Assembly: GCA_035578175.1 (NCBI GenBank)
Contig: JAQMRL010000014.1
Coordinates: forward strand, 13,592,274 to 13,656,273
DNA: 64,000 bases
Reading direction: 5' to 3'
Source: Catonia carolina
Taxonomy: Eukaryota > Arthropoda > Insecta > Hemiptera > Achilidae
Shown: positions 1-11,474 of the stretch, piece by piece
Numbering within the stretch: the first letter of the stretch is position 1
Layout: the number at the start of each line of letters is the position of its first letter
The notes under the pieces: generated by a model
Database searches by the model: none
Seen by the model: only the letters and a program-made list of their open reading frames with translations
What the model was told of the DNA's origin: nothing
Made by a program: the position numbers and the translations under genes

Positions 1-256
1 CAACAACAAACAAAGTAAACAAATATTGTGATTCAGAAAATTTTAAATTTCAAATCAACGCAAAAAAAACAATCGAAATTTTAAAAAATTCATCTTCATG
101 AGTTGACTTCGCCCTATGATATACACTAGCAATTGTTATATTATAAGAACGCATAATTTAGCATTAATCAGTGATTTTCTGAATTTTTCTCATTAAAAAT
201 TGATAAAATATGGGTTTTATTAAAGATTGCGGTCTTAATAAGCGATTTACGACATA
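1..256. other. AT-rich sequence without recognised features
   Basis: No coding potential or repeat family recognised. It ends at the TA dinucleotide (255-256) that flanks the mariner element. Confidence 0.4.
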
Positions 257-327
257 CGAGGTGTGGCTATTAAACGAGACTGACGTTGTAAAAAATTTAC
301 TTTTAATTTTATACATAATCACTTATT

Positions 328-693
328 TTATTTACACTCAATCTGTTTGTTGCAGGGCTAAAATAAATAGTTCTGTTTCTCATCACATGGTCAGCCAATT
401 AAATGACCGAATCATTTAAGAACAGAAGAGGTAGAGGTGTAAAAGACACTAGTCAGAGTTATCTTCTCTGAAAGTAATGAATTTCACTATACAGCCAGAC
501 CCTGTGGTGAATGAAGTGAAGGTGTCATTTGCAGAGTGGAAAATATGTGCTTTTCAGAGGGCCCGGTATGCTGTTAAGCGTACTTTTCCACTCAGTGAGG
601 AAGGCATTGGTAAACCGCCTCACTCCTCGTTTTACTTAGTAAAACCTCTACAGGTTCAAACCAGCCTTTCGGCTGTTGACCTAAACAACAACA
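328..693 (+). repeat. R400 retroposon copy, 5'-truncated (left mariner arm)
   Basis: An 11-bp duplication AATCACTTATT lies at 317-327 and 694-704. The copy lacks about 30 bp of the family's 5' end and ends in the family tail CTAAACAACAAC. A 5' truncation with an intact tail is what target-primed reverse transcription produces. Confidence 0.75.
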
Positions 694-704
694 AATCACT
701 TATT

Positions 705-1290
705 GTCACCTTCAATATACACTCCTTCCCTATCCCTACAACGCTTCATTCGAATTTCCCATTGTTGGAAACAATGCTGGAAGTTATCTTCTGTCAGCTC
801 CTTCAGGACACATGCCGCTTTCTCTTTTACAGCTTCCACAGACTCAAATCTTGTCCCTTTTTAATGCAGATTTCATCTTAGGGAACTGGTAGAAGTCACA
901 TTGTGCAAGACCTGGTGAATAAGATGGATGTTCTTACACTGAGATACTGTACTTGGCTAGGAACCTCTTGACAGATAACGCGGAATAAGCTGGCGCATTA
1001 TCTTGGTGGAGAACCCATGATTAAACCTTCCACATTTCGGGGCGTTTTTCCTGACTCTTTGACGTAGTTTAGAAAGTACCTGAAGGTAGTAATATGATTA
1101 ATTGTTTGACCTTCAGGAACCCAGTGAAGGTACAGAATCCCATGGATATCAAAATAAATAATCATCATTGCTTTAAATTTTCACTTGCTCATTCGAGCTT
1201 TTTTGGTTCTCCGTAAAGTTCGGCTCTTTGAGTGCATGGTTTAGCTCTTCGTTTCCGGATCATAAGTAAAAAACCACGTTTCATCATATG
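705..1290 (-). pseudogene. Mariner transposase pseudogene (middle to C-terminus)
   Basis: Reading the minus strand in shifting frames gives recognisable mariner transposase segments in order: DETWFFTYDPETK near 1270, a WVPEGQ motif near 1110, HQDNAPAYSALSVKRFLAK near 1000 (second catalytic Asp), HPSYSPGLAQCDFYQFPK near 900 (third catalytic Asp) and an EQWK-like tail. Several stops and frameshifts break it and the N-terminal half is absent, so it cannot make an active enzyme. The transposase would cut and paste the element at TA sites in the nucleus. Confidence 0.8.
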
Positions 1291-1360
1291 ACATATGATG
1301 AAATATATGTCATATATATTAGAAGAAGATAGATATATAGTAGAAGATAACATTGTTATC

Positions 1361-1557
1361 TTCTACTTGTTCCCTAAGGTGAAACCTGCATTAAACGGGA
1401 CAAGCTTTGAGTCTGTAGTAGCTTTAAAAAAGAAAGCGGCACGTGTCCTGAAGGAGCTGACAGAAAATGACTTCCAGCACTGTTTCCAACAATGGAAAAT
1501 TCACATGGAGCGTTGTAGGGATAGAGAAGGAGTGTATTTTGAAGGAGACATTAAATG
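1361..1557 (+). pseudogene. Inverted second copy of the mariner transposase C-terminus
   Basis: An open frame on the plus strand (ATG at 1295 in non-homologous centre sequence) becomes transposase-like from about 1361, with FYLFPKVKPALNGTSFESV and later FQHCFQQWKIHMERC followed by YFEGD and a stop at 1555-1557. It is the mirror copy of the minus-strand fragment on the left. Only the C-terminal 60-65 residues are represented. It contains no catalytic aspartates and is not expected to be functional. Confidence 0.75.
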
Positions 1558-1564
1558 ATTATGT

Positions 1565-1968
1565 GTTGTTGTTGTTTAGGTCAACAGCCAAAAGGCTGGT
1601 TTGAACCTCTAGAGGTTTTACTAAGTAAAAACGAGGAGTAAGGTGGTTTACCATTGCCTTCCTCACTGGGTTGAAAGAGTATGCTTATCAGCATGCCAGG
1701 CCCTCCGAAAAGCACTCACTTTCCACCCTGCAAATGACACCTTCACTTCATTCACCACAGGGTCTGGCTGCATAGTGAAATTCATTACTTTCAGAGGAGA
1801 TAACTCTGACTAGTGTCTTTTACACCTCTACCTCTTCTGTTCTTAAATAGTTCAGTCATATAAGTGGCTGACTATGTGATAAGAAACAGAACTATTTTTT
1901 TTAGCCCTGGACCAAACAGATAGAGTGCAATTAAAATAACACTCCACCTGCCCGTTTTGGGCATAAAA
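1565..1968 (-). repeat. R400 retroposon copy (right mariner arm)
   Basis: A perfect 10-bp duplication ATGATTATGT lies at 1555-1564 and 1969-1978. The left copy overlaps the mariner transposase stop region. The (AAC)n tail reads GTTGTTGTTG at the left edge because the copy is inverted. The 5' end is complete (GCCCAAAACGGGCAGGTGG on the minus strand). Confidence 0.8.
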
Positions 1969-2109
1969 ATGATTATGTATAAAATTAAAATAAATTTTTT
2001 TACGTCAGTCTCGTTTTTTAATACCCACACTTCGTAATTGCATTTTATATAATTAAAATTATAGAATTAAGAATAAGAAGATATGAAGTTAGAACAATTT
2101 AGAAATAGT

Positions 2110-2535
2110 GAATTTAGAAAAAGATCCTTTTCACGAGACGACTCATTTGTGGTAATTTTTAAAAAGGCTTACCTTTGACATGACAAAAACCATTAGTGAT
2201 TTCTGAATTTACTCTTTAAGAGGAATCGAATGATACGGTACTATTATTGTTTCCAACTTCCGAATTTGATTTTTTAACTTCCAGTTTTGAGTAACTTTCG
2301 ATTGAAACCGGAATTTTAAACCCAATACAGTCCTTCTAACTTTTTGTGTTCATTTCGAATCCGGAAACCGTTTTTTGATATCTATACTATAGTTTCTGAT
2401 TTTGATATTTTGACTTCCAGTTTTGGGCCATTTCCCGTGAAACCGGAACTCAAAACTTAATATAAGTTCGCTAACTTTTGTGCAGATTACGATTCCGCAA
2501 ACCATTTGTTGCTATCTCTTTCTAACATTTGGGAG
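2110..2535 (+). repeat. CTTCCGG-type dispersed repeat
   Basis: A degenerate unit around GACTTCCAGTTTTGGG followed by AAACCGGAA recurs within this segment about every 130 bp. A related copy lies at 62280-62630, and the leading portion (TTTATGGCAAAAACC-like) recurs near 54440. Class unknown. Confidence 0.5.
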
Positions 2536-2689
2536 TGACGGGCGGAAAGTCAGAGGAAAATGATAGATTACAATTTAAAAAATTGTCACCGATTAGGTAG
2601 TTTTTAATTTTAGATTATAATTTATAGATTTTGATTTATATTTTATAAATAATATAATAAACTCATCATTAAATATAAGGTATAGTACT

Positions 2690-3297
2690 ACTTTCTCTTG
2701 CCTATATGAATATTAAGGAAGGAATATGAAGGAAGGAAACTATTGTTTTCGTGTCGATTTTTCAAAATCGAGTTTTCACCGGATCTACCTGTCTTCAGAC
2801 CCCCTGAACCCAAAAAACATGTTTTTAGCGATTGGTCTGTCAGTGTGTGTGTGAACAGAATATCTCAAGAACGTAATTCCTAGGGAGGCTTTTTTCTCGT
2901 AAAAAATTGTTTTTGTTTAGATTGCGGCTTAAATATGCATTTTAGCGCAAAAATGTATATAATAAAAGTTATAGAGAATTTAAAATTTCAGCCTTATTAC
3001 ACATTTTACGATAAAAGTTTTTAATCAAATTTATAGTAAATTAAAAGATGTACAACTGTTAAGAGCATTTTTCTCTACAGAGCCTAGTTTAGCGTGAAGG
3101 AGTGATTTTCCGTATTTTTAAGCCAAACTGAGGTTTATTTTCATTTAGCGTCTTTCACTCATAATTAAAATAAGGTTATATATTTTTGAGGTTAGTTTTT
3201 TGTTTATTTCTAATGTTTTATTACTAATGTTAGGTTATATTGTTCATTATTTGCATTGACAAGAGAAAGTCGTGTGAGTGTTTCACACCAGATTTTT
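2690..3297 (+). mobile_element. H1 element, internally deleted
   Basis: Both H1 ends are present: ACTTTCTCTTGCC at the start, and AAGAGAAAGT followed by the GTGTGA...TCACAC hairpin at the end. The middle is deleted after the short (TG)n tract. Confidence 0.75.
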
Positions 3298-3656
3298 GTA
3301 CGTTAAATTGCTATTTATTTGTGAATTAAAAAGGTTTGTTTCATAAATTGAACGCTTCATAGAAGTTTGTTACTTTAGTGAGGTAAACACAAGTGATAGT
3401 TTCATTGTATTCATTTATAAATGTATTTATCTATTTGAATACATTACGTAGTGAGCTGTTGAAGAGGTGGTATTTTAATATTTAATTAAGTTGGACACAA
3501 TTAATTAATATGGCAAATACTGAACGTGGTATGGTGATGGAATGATAATGAACATAGAACAGAATTTATGCCCATAGCTCATGTTACCACACACTAAATA
3601 ATTATTATTATTCTTAACACAGATATCAGAAGGATACTAGGTGGTCCATAAATTTT

Positions 3657-3770
3657 TTACTTTCTCTCGCCCTATATGAATATAGCTATAGGAAAGGAAA
3701 GTGTTGTTGTCATGTCGATTTTTCAACGAAAATATAAAGTATTACCCTGAACCCCAAAACAATGTTTTAA
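3657..3770 (+). repeat. H1 fragment (first ~110 bp)
   Basis: It begins TTTACTTTCTC and continues with the family's first ~110 bp in diverged form. Confidence 0.55.
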
Positions 3771-3824
3771 CTTTTTAAACTTACATAGGATTTTTAGATC
3801 TCAGAGGTATTTAGTTTTCTGAAA

Positions 3825-4709
3825 AGTCGGATGTGAAACACTCCCACAACTTTCTCTTGCCAATGCATATAATTAACAATATACCCTTACATTATTAATA
3901 AAAGATTAGAAATAAACAAAAAACATAACCTTACTTTAATCATGAGAGAATAAAGAAAAACCTCTGTTTGGCTTAAAATTACGGAAAATCAATCTTTCAT
4001 GCAAACTCTGTAGAGAAAAATGTTTTAAACAAAAGTTGTAGTTCTTTTAATTTTCAATAAATTATCTTATACACACTTTTGTCGTAAAATTTTAAAAGGT
4101 CGAAATTTTAAAAATTCATTTTTACAGATTTTCGTGAAAATAAAATAATAGAAAATCGCAAACTACCACTAAACTAAGTGTTATAGAAAAAATTGTTTGA
4201 AATAAAAGTTGTAGGACTTTAAATTTTCTACAACTTTTATTATACATTTGCGCTAAAATACATATTAAAACCGCAATCTTAAAAAAAACAATTTTTTTAC
4301 GAGAAAACCTCTCCAACAATTCCAGCAGACATGGCGTCTACCCTACCTTTATGAGCATAAAAAATTTAGTAAATGAGTTGATTTTTAAAAAAATCGTAGG
4401 AGTCGTTTTTGAGAAAATCGCAAAAAGTGAAAAATTACATGAATAAACTACTCTTTCCGGTTGACCGATTTTGATAAAAATGTTCGTGTCAGGTCCGGTA
4501 GTAGTATCTAACTGAAGTTTCAAGTTTCAAGTTCGTATGACGTTCGGTTCTTGGGATATTCTGTTCACACACACAGACCAATCGCTAAAAATATGTTTTT
4601 TGGGTTTAAGGGGTCTTAAAACGTGTAGATCCGGTGAAAACTCGATTTTGAAAAATCAGCATGAAAACATTACTTTCCTTCCTTTATATTCATATAGGCC
4701 AGAGAAAGT
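3825..4709 (-). mobile_element. H1 element
   Basis: A near-complete inverted copy, from GATGTGAAACACTCCC to CATATAGGCCAGAGAAAGT. It contains the conserved internal hairpin (AAAAGTTGTAG...CTACAACTTTTA) and a short (CA)n tract. Confidence 0.75.
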
Positions 4710-4850
4710 AAATATATAGGCTATTCTTTTCGAGTAAAACTTTATTTATTTCGTTCTCTTGATATTGAAATTAAAGAATCCAGAAAGTGTTAGGATTAAC
4801 CGAATTTTCTGATTAGTGATGCTTTGATTGACGGGGTTAATGTGTATTTA

Positions 4851-4895
4851 CATTGCTAAGAGAAAGTCGTGTGAGTGTTTCATAACAAATTTTCT
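4851..4895 (+). repeat. H1 3'-end fragment
   Basis: Only the terminal AAGAGAAAGTCGTGTGAGTG and hairpin portion remain. Confidence 0.55.
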
Positions 4896-4904
4896 TTATC
4901 ATTT

Positions 4905-5230
4905 ACGGTCATTGAAAACCTAAAGTTACTTTAAACATTTCTGGAAAGTTTTGCGTTCCACTCTCTCAAAGTCGTTTCAATGTAGTTTACAATTTTCTCC
5001 TTCTTTGTATCCATCGAGCGTTATCCTTTTATTCTTCATTGAAGCCCTTAAAGTGAATAGTTAGTACATTATCTTTTTTGCCTTTATACCTCCACCTTTC
5101 GAAAATTTTTGAAGTTGTTTAATCCGAACCTTAGGTCAATTATTTAGTCTTCAAAATTTGTTTTGTTCTCATTTGTATTGATGTCCGTTGAATTTTAAAT
5201 TTCCATATAAATACATTTTCGTTAATCAAG
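4905..5230 (-). pseudogene. Degenerate LINE reverse-transcriptase tail fragment
   Basis: The minus-strand translation, with frameshifts, resembles the C-terminal tail of LINE ORF2 proteins (an FKGFNEE-like stretch followed by a basic, Arg/Lys-rich run). A related, better-preserved fragment lies at 40740-41030. Too decayed to classify; weak assignment. Confidence 0.35.
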
Positions 5231-5280
5231 TTTTCCCGGTCAATATGAATATATAATCACTGGCATGCAAACACGAAAGT

Positions 5281-5375
5281 TTTATTTATTTATTTATTTA
5301 TTTATTTTTTGGTTTTACGTCCGACTGTTACTGCTGATGCAGACGGTGAAGAATGAAATGATTTTTACAAGAATG
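5281..5375 (-). repeat. (TTTA)n tract and SINE-B tail fragment
   Basis: A (TTTA)n run at about 5281-5307 is followed by sequence matching the SINE-B body (TTTTACGTCCGACTGTTACT, then GCAGACGGTGAAG). Confidence 0.55.
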
Positions 5376-5718
5376 AAAGTTTTATTACATTATTACAAAT
5401 TCTGATCTTAAAAATGTTTGAAACATGTTTTCTTCTTGTACTAGTTGTAAGTTTTTTGGAACGCAGTTGAAATAAAAATTGTAAAAAAATGTCAAGCTAA
5501 TTATGACACACCCAGTAAATTAATATTCAGTTAAAATGCGGCCTAATTAATAATTATATAGCATCATATACTCTGGTTTATAAATATTCAATTGAAGAAA
5601 AAACAACAGCCTAAATCAAAACAAAGAATTTAAAATTTCACTGGCAAACTCTTGTCTTTTAAATAGTTTCAAAAAGGATTTCAACAAATTATAAACCAAC
5701 ATACCCAACACTTGTTTT

Positions 5719-6697
5719 TTGCTCTCTTGCCTATATGAATATAATGTAGGAAGGAAAGTATTGTTTTCATGTCGATTTTTCGAATTCGAGTTTACACCGG
5801 ATCTACACGTTTTCAAATCCCCTGAACCCAAAAAACATGTTTTTAGCGGTTGGTATGCGTGTGCGTCTGTGTGCCTATTGTGTGTGTATGTGTGTGTGTG
5901 CGCGCGCGCGCGCGCGTGTGTGAACAGAATATCTCAAGAACGGAACATCGTTCGAACTTGAAACTTGAATCTTAAGTTACATACCACTAGAGGACCCGAC
6001 ACGAACATTTTCATCAAAATCGGTCAATCGGAAAAAGTAGCTGTTTATTCGTGTGTTTTTCACTTTTTGCGATTTTCTCAAAAACGGCTCCTACGATTTT
6101 TTTAAAAAATCGCCTCATTTACTACATTTTTTATGCTCTACAAGATAGGGTAAGCGCCATGTCTGCTGAAATTCTTGGTGAGGCTGTTTTCTCATAAAAA
6201 AATTGTTCTTTAAGATTGCGACTTTAATATGCACTTTAGCGCAAAAAAGTATATAACAAACAATGTAGAGAATTTAAAATCCCACATCTTTTATTAAAAA
6301 CATTTTTTTTACATAACGCTTAGTTTATCGGTAATTAGTGGTTTTTTGGTTTTTCTCACGAAATGTGTAAAAAAGCGATTTTTTAAAGATTTCAACCTTA
6401 GTATACATTTCACGACAAAAGTATATAATCAATTTTATAGGAAATTAAAAAATCTACAACTTTTATTTAAAGCGTTTTTCCCTATAGAGCCTAGTTTAGC
6501 CTGTGATTTTCCTTATTTTTACGCCAACCTATAATTGATTTTCATTTCGGATCTCTCGCTCATGATAAAAATTTGGTTACGTTTATTGAGGTTAGTTTTT
6601 TTTTTTATTTCTAATGTTTTATTACTAATGTTAGGATTATTGTTAATTATTTGCATCGGCAAGAAAAATACGTGTGTGTGTTTCACAGTAGATTTTT
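5719..6697 (+). mobile_element. H1 element, near full length
   Basis: It runs from CTCTCTTGCCTATATGAATA to the GTGTGTTTCACA hairpin region. The internal tract at 5889-5922 has become TGTG plus (CG)n, an alternating purine-pyrimidine run. Confidence 0.8.
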
Positions 6698-6759
6698 TAC
6701 CAGTGTAGAGACGTTCTGGTAAAAGAACATTAAAATAAAAACGTTCATTATTCCGGTGA

Positions 6760-6832
6760 AAAATTTATTTGGGAAAACAACATGCAAACACACTTTTCTT
6801 CTCTATACTTCATATAGAGCAAGAGAAAGTAA
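6760..6832 (-). repeat. H1 end fragment
   Basis: It ends in ATAGAGCAAGAGAAAGT, the inverted H1 start. Confidence 0.5.
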
Positions 6833-7037
6833 AAATGGACCGAAATTTTCATTACAATTCCAAGTAGTAACATTTTAAAAACTCAACATAATAAGGGTCC
6901 CAATTTCAAATTTGGTTAACCATAACGACCTTAACATGCCCTTTCTTGAATAATGTTACTTAAAATTAAAACTTTAATAGCTGGCTAAGTTTCCAAAATT
7001 TGTAGTTCAGCAATTAAGAAGAAGTAACTTATAAAAA

Positions 7038-7790
7038 TCTGGTGTGAAACACTTACACAACTTTCTCTTGCCAATGCAAATAATGAACAATATAACCTAA
7101 CATTAATAATAAAAACTTAAACACAAGCAAAAAAACTAACCTTAATAAACATAACCTAATTTTAATCATAAGTGGAAGACGCAAAATGAATATCGACCTC
7201 AGTCTGGCTTAAAAATACGAAAAATCTATCTTTCACGCTAACTACCCGCTGTGCGGAAAAATGCACTAAATAAAAGTTGTAGATCTTTTAATTTCCTATA
7301 AATTTGATTGTATACACTTTTGTCGTACAATGCATGATAGGCCTATGCCTGCTGAAATCGTAAAAAATCATGAGACAAAACAGAAAAACGCTAATTAACG
7401 CTAAACTAAGCGTTATACAAAAATGAAGGTTTGAAATAAAAGTTGTAGGTTTTTAAATTTGCTACAACTTTTATTTTATAGTATGCCTACATTTTGCGCG
7501 AAAATTCATAGTAAAGTCGAAATCTTAAAAAAAAATTTTTTACGTGAAAACAGCCTCTCCAAGAATTTCAGCACTCATGACGCCTACCCTATCATGTAAA
7601 GAATAAAAAATTTAGTAAACGAGGCGATTTTTAAAAAAAAAATCATATGAGCCGCTTTTGAGAAAATCGCAAAAAAGTGAAAAATGACACGAATCAACTA
7701 CTACTTCCGGTTGACCGATTTTGATGAAAATGTTCGTGTCGTATCCTCTAGTTGTATCTGGCTTAAGTTTAAAGTTTTAAGTTCAATAAA
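7038..7790 (-). mobile_element. H1 element, truncated at the (TG)n junction
   Basis: It begins TCTGGTGTGAAACACTTAC and includes the internal hairpin at 7436-7475. It stops where the microsatellite would start. Confidence 0.75.
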
Positions 7791-7919
7791 TTTACTATTT
7801 ACATAGAAAAATGAAAATTCATGTTTTGAAGTTTAACTCATACAAATTTGTGTGTAATGTAATTGTAGGTAATTTAATTATTCGTTACAGAACAATAAAA
7901 ATTGAAATTAAAGGTAAAT

Positions 7920-8530
7920 CACAATTGGAACACTCCGCGATGGGTAACTACTAAGGTGACTGTCTTTCGTTTTTGACAATGTTACAGAGAACGGGTGTGT
8001 CGTGTAACGTTAGGTAGTGTTAGAAGGGGTAGGGTACAGAGCTTCGGAAAGAATACCAGCGGCGCGTAGACCTATGTTCATTGTTCCGTTTATTTTGTTT
8101 TTTTTAAACATTGCTATGTTTATTTTTTATAAAATTGGTAATATCTCCGTTATTATGCATAAAAATGAAAAACTTTACATAATTAAACTAATTTGTCTTT
8201 AAACGTTTCGTAATTTCGATTATAGTAACTTTTTTGATAGATTGACTTTTAACGGAGATATTCGCAGTTTATTGTTTACCCCTCCCTCTGAACTCCCCCA
8301 TACCTTTGTGATATTAAAACAATTTTTATAGCCTATTTTCATTTCGATATTGTCCAGAACCTAAATACCGAAATTCATTGAATTTGATGCAGCGGTTCTT
8401 GCGTGATGCCGTAACATACAAACAGATAAACACAAAAATTCAGCTGAACTTATTTTCGGTGATTACTTAATAGATTTGGCGTAGAAACAAAATTTGGGGC
8501 ATTTTGAAAAATTGTACAGACAAAGTCACA
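7920..8530. repeat. Unclassified repeat-like segment
   Basis: It contains a stretch near 8395-8440 (GCGGTTCTTGCGTGATGC, then ACATACAAACAGATAAACAC) of a kind common in untranslated ends of insect transposons. No second copy is seen here and no ORF is recognised. Confidence 0.3.
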
Positions 8531-8587
8531 ATTTTTTTATATAGATACGGCAAGGGTAATTGAGAATAGTAGGCCTATAATTTCTTA

Positions 8588-8980
8588 TTTGCCCATAACA
8601 GACAGCTGAAGTGTCAAATTATTTACACTCAATCTGTTCGTTGCGGGGCTAAAATAAATAGTTCTGTTTCTTATCATATGGTCAGCCAATTAAATGACTG
8701 AATCATTTAAGAACAGAAGAGGTAGAGGTGTAAAAGACACTAATCAGAGTTATCTTCTCTGAAAGTAATGAATTTCATTATACAGCCAGACCCTGTGGTG
8801 AATGAAGTGAAAGTGTCATTTACAGAGTGGAAAATATGTGCTTTTCAGAGGGCCAGGCATGCTGATAAGCGTATTTTTCCATTCAGTGAGGAAGGGAACG
8901 GTAAACCACCTCACTCCTCGTTTTACTTAGTAAAACCTCTACAGGTTCAAACCAGCCTTTCAGCTGATGACCTAAACAAC
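8588..8980 (+). repeat. R400 retroposon, full length
   Basis: A perfect 9-bp duplication AATTTCTTA lies at 8579-8587 and 8981-8989. It runs from TTTGCCCATAACAGACAG to the tail GATGACCTAAACAAC, 393 bp. This is one of the best-defined copies and a useful reference for the family. Confidence 0.85.
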
Positions 8981-9319
8981 AATTTCTTAAGTTTATGTTG
9001 CAAATTTGTTATAATAATTGGCAATCTATCTGAATCTGCAAAAATATCCCGGTAAAGTGAAGCAGTATAGATACTGAAGTCACGAGATTGCCTTTTGCAT
9101 ATGGATGGGTTGTGAGGATGGGTAGCGCAATATTTGCAGTGCTGCCAACCTCAACAGTGAGACACTACTCGTACATTTCACTACCTTGCAGTTTCTAGAT
9201 ACATTTTGTAAGCTGTGGTTTATTCCAAAAAAATGTTTTCTTCATAAACCTTACAAGAAATAAATATGACCTCTAATATTGCCTATAGCTTAATTACATG
9301 ACTAGAAATGTTTGATTTA

Positions 9320-9637
9320 CTGTAATTACGAATGAATCGCCATTTTGACTATTGCTGTCATCGGTGTTTTCATTATCAGTCTCTCTAGTATCTACCTAAC
9401 CGTTTTTTTACCAGGTGTCAACAAAACATTAAAGAATAGCTTCTTCGCATCCTTAATTTCCATCTTTATTTTTCGAATTGTGGAAAGAGAAACATCACAG
9501 TAATTAGCCGCTCACTCACGGCTTTTGTTAAGAGGCACGGTTTAATAGGCATTTTTTTTAGCTTCAACTTCACAACATTTTATTGCATTACATTCAGCAC
9601 TGTGAATAGTTCGACCACGTTTTCGAGAAACCGACAT
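9320..9637 (-). pseudogene. Transposase N-terminus, IS630/Tc1-like (broken)
   Basis: On the minus strand an ATG at 9637-9635 opens MSVSRKRGRTIHSAECNAIK. After in-frame stops there is a helix-turn-helix-like stretch, ANYCDVSLSTIRKIKMEIK, and, after a frameshift, a TPGKK motif. This order (basic start, RTAA..TGVS-type helix-turn-helix, then a TPGKKR-type linker) is typical of an IS630-like transposase common in insects. The catalytic domain is missing. The family assignment is from memory of the motif pattern, not from a search. Confidence 0.5.
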
Positions 9638-9639
9638 TT

Positions 9640-10215
9640 GTGTTAACGGTAACAAACAGTTATATTCGTACAGTTATTTTCAAAAGGTTCCGCAATATTC
9701 TGTATATGCTCTGGGTATAGTATAAGTTGTTATGTTTGTCATACTGAAATTAAAGCAGTCGGGCATGCGCACTAATGCTTTTTCCCTTTTTCCCCTCGTT
9801 GCAAACAAGGGCAAACTCGTGACTCAAGTGACTATAGTATTGTTAAACATATTATGCAGTAAACAATATTCAAAAAAGATTATGGTATTGTAAAAGAATG
9901 AGTGGGAAATTAAATGCCTAAATGAAAACAATAAAAATTATCGTTCGTTGAATGCAGACTATTAAAATAGGGATGTTTATTGCCCGCATTATTAAAGAGA
10001 CGGATGCTTTCTGTTAGTTGTTTTTTTTTATTTTATTTTATACATTTTATTTCATTGTATAATGAGTTGTAAAACAACTTAGTAAAATCCTGTTTAAAAC
10101 TTTTAAAAAATTTATAAAATGTAGACGCATACATTTTATTTGTGTGTATATACAACTCAGATATATTTTATATATATCATTAAAAAATTTTATATATAAA
10201 CTAACCAACTCAATA
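9640..10215. other. AT-rich spacer, nothing recognised
   Basis: No ORF or repeat family recognised in this stretch, which ends at an H1 element. Confidence 0.35.
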
Positions 10216-10217
10216 AA

Positions 10218-11394
10218 TCTGATGTGAAATAACCACACAATTTTCTCTTGCCAATGAAAATAATGGACAATATAAACTAAAATTACGGTAAAATTACATT
10301 AGAAATAAACAAAAAATTCAACCTCAATAAACATAACCTTTTTTAATTATGAGTGATAACCCACTGGGTTGGTCTAGAAGTAAAGTCGTCGCCAAAATCA
10401 GCTGTTTAACAGCTAATTTTTGGAGTCGAAGGTTCCTGGTTCAAATCCTAGTAAAGATTGTTACTTTTAAACGGATTTGAATGCTAGACGGTGGTTACCG
10501 GTGTTCTCTGATGGTTGGGGTTCAATTAACCATACTCTCTCAGGAATTGTCGGCCTGGGTCTGTACAAGACTACACCTCATTTACACGTCATATACATCA
10601 TCCTCATCTCATTGGGTCATGGGGTTGATTATTGATGATGCAAAATGAAAATCAACCTTAGTTTGGTTTAATAATACGGAAAATCACTTTCATGCTTAAC
10701 TAGGCTCTGTAAAGAAAAATGTTCTAAATACCTAAAAGTTGTAGGTCTTTTAATTTCCTAAAAATTTGATTTTAGTATATACACTTTTATCGTAAAATGT
10801 AAAACATACTAAGGCTGAAATCTTTAAAACAATTTTTTTACAGATTTTCATGAAAAAAAAACAGAAAATTACTAATGTTCGCTAAACTAAGCGTTATACA
10901 AGAAAATTTAGAAATAAAAGTTGTAAGTTTTTAAATTCTCTCCTACTTTTATTATATAGTACATTTTGCGCTAAAATGCATATTAAAGTCGCAATATTAA
11001 AAAAACAAGTTTTTTACGATAAAACAACCTCCCCAAGAATTTCAGCAAACATGGCGCCTACCTTATCTGGTAGAGCATTTAAAAATTAGTAAATGAGGTG
11101 ATTTAAAAAAAAGTCGTAAGAGCCGTTTTTGAGAAACTCGCAATAAGTGAAAAATGACACGAATAAATTACTACTTCCGATTGACTGATTTTGATGAAAA
11201 TTTTTGTATCGGGTCCAGTAGTAGTATTTAACTTAAGTTTCAAGTTTCAAGTTAGTATGATACACACACGCGCACACACACACACACACACGCACACACA
11301 CACATCAATTTCTAAAAACATGTTTTTTGGGTTCAGGGTGTCTGAAAACTAGTAAATCCGGTGAAAACTTGTTTCGAAAAATCGACATGAAATA
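10218..11394 (-). mobile_element. H1 element interrupted by SINE-A
   Basis: It starts TCTGATGTGAAATAACC, is split by SINE-A at 10360-10635, and resumes at GATGCAAAATGAAAATCAAC. It carries a (CA)n tract at 11261-11303. The last ~40 bp of the family end are lost. Confidence 0.75.
10360..10635 (+). repeat. SINE-A (tRNA-derived), 3'-truncated
   Basis: The A box is TGGTCTAGAAG and the B box GGTTCAAATCC. The A-B interval contains the palindrome AATCAGCTG/CAGCTAATT. It sits within an H1 element. Confidence 0.75.
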
Positions 11395-11474
11395 AATATT
11401 TACATAAATTTATTAAAAATTTAATAACTTATTCTGTTTGGTTTTTGTAAACCACTTTTCCTATTTTACTGCCC

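Larger units (their letters stand above)
257..2034. mobile_element. Palindromic (inverted-duplicated) mariner element
   Basis: The element is flanked by TA on both sides (255-256 and 2035-2036), the mariner target duplication. The left end begins CGAGGTGTGGCTATTAAACG and the right end carries the same motif inverted with a few changes (CGAAGTGTGGGTATTAAA). Homology between the arms goes well beyond terminal repeats: both contain the 3' UTR, an R400 retroposon and the C-terminal part of a mariner transposase gene. The element is therefore two 3' halves joined head to head around 1280-1370. The centre holds near-perfect short palindromes, for example about 1340-1366. It is non-autonomous and decayed. 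Confidence 0.8.

Noticed and set aside
477..881. 134-codon frame as a possible host gene
   Set aside because: The first half is R400 sequence and the rest is antisense to a mariner transposase pseudogene.
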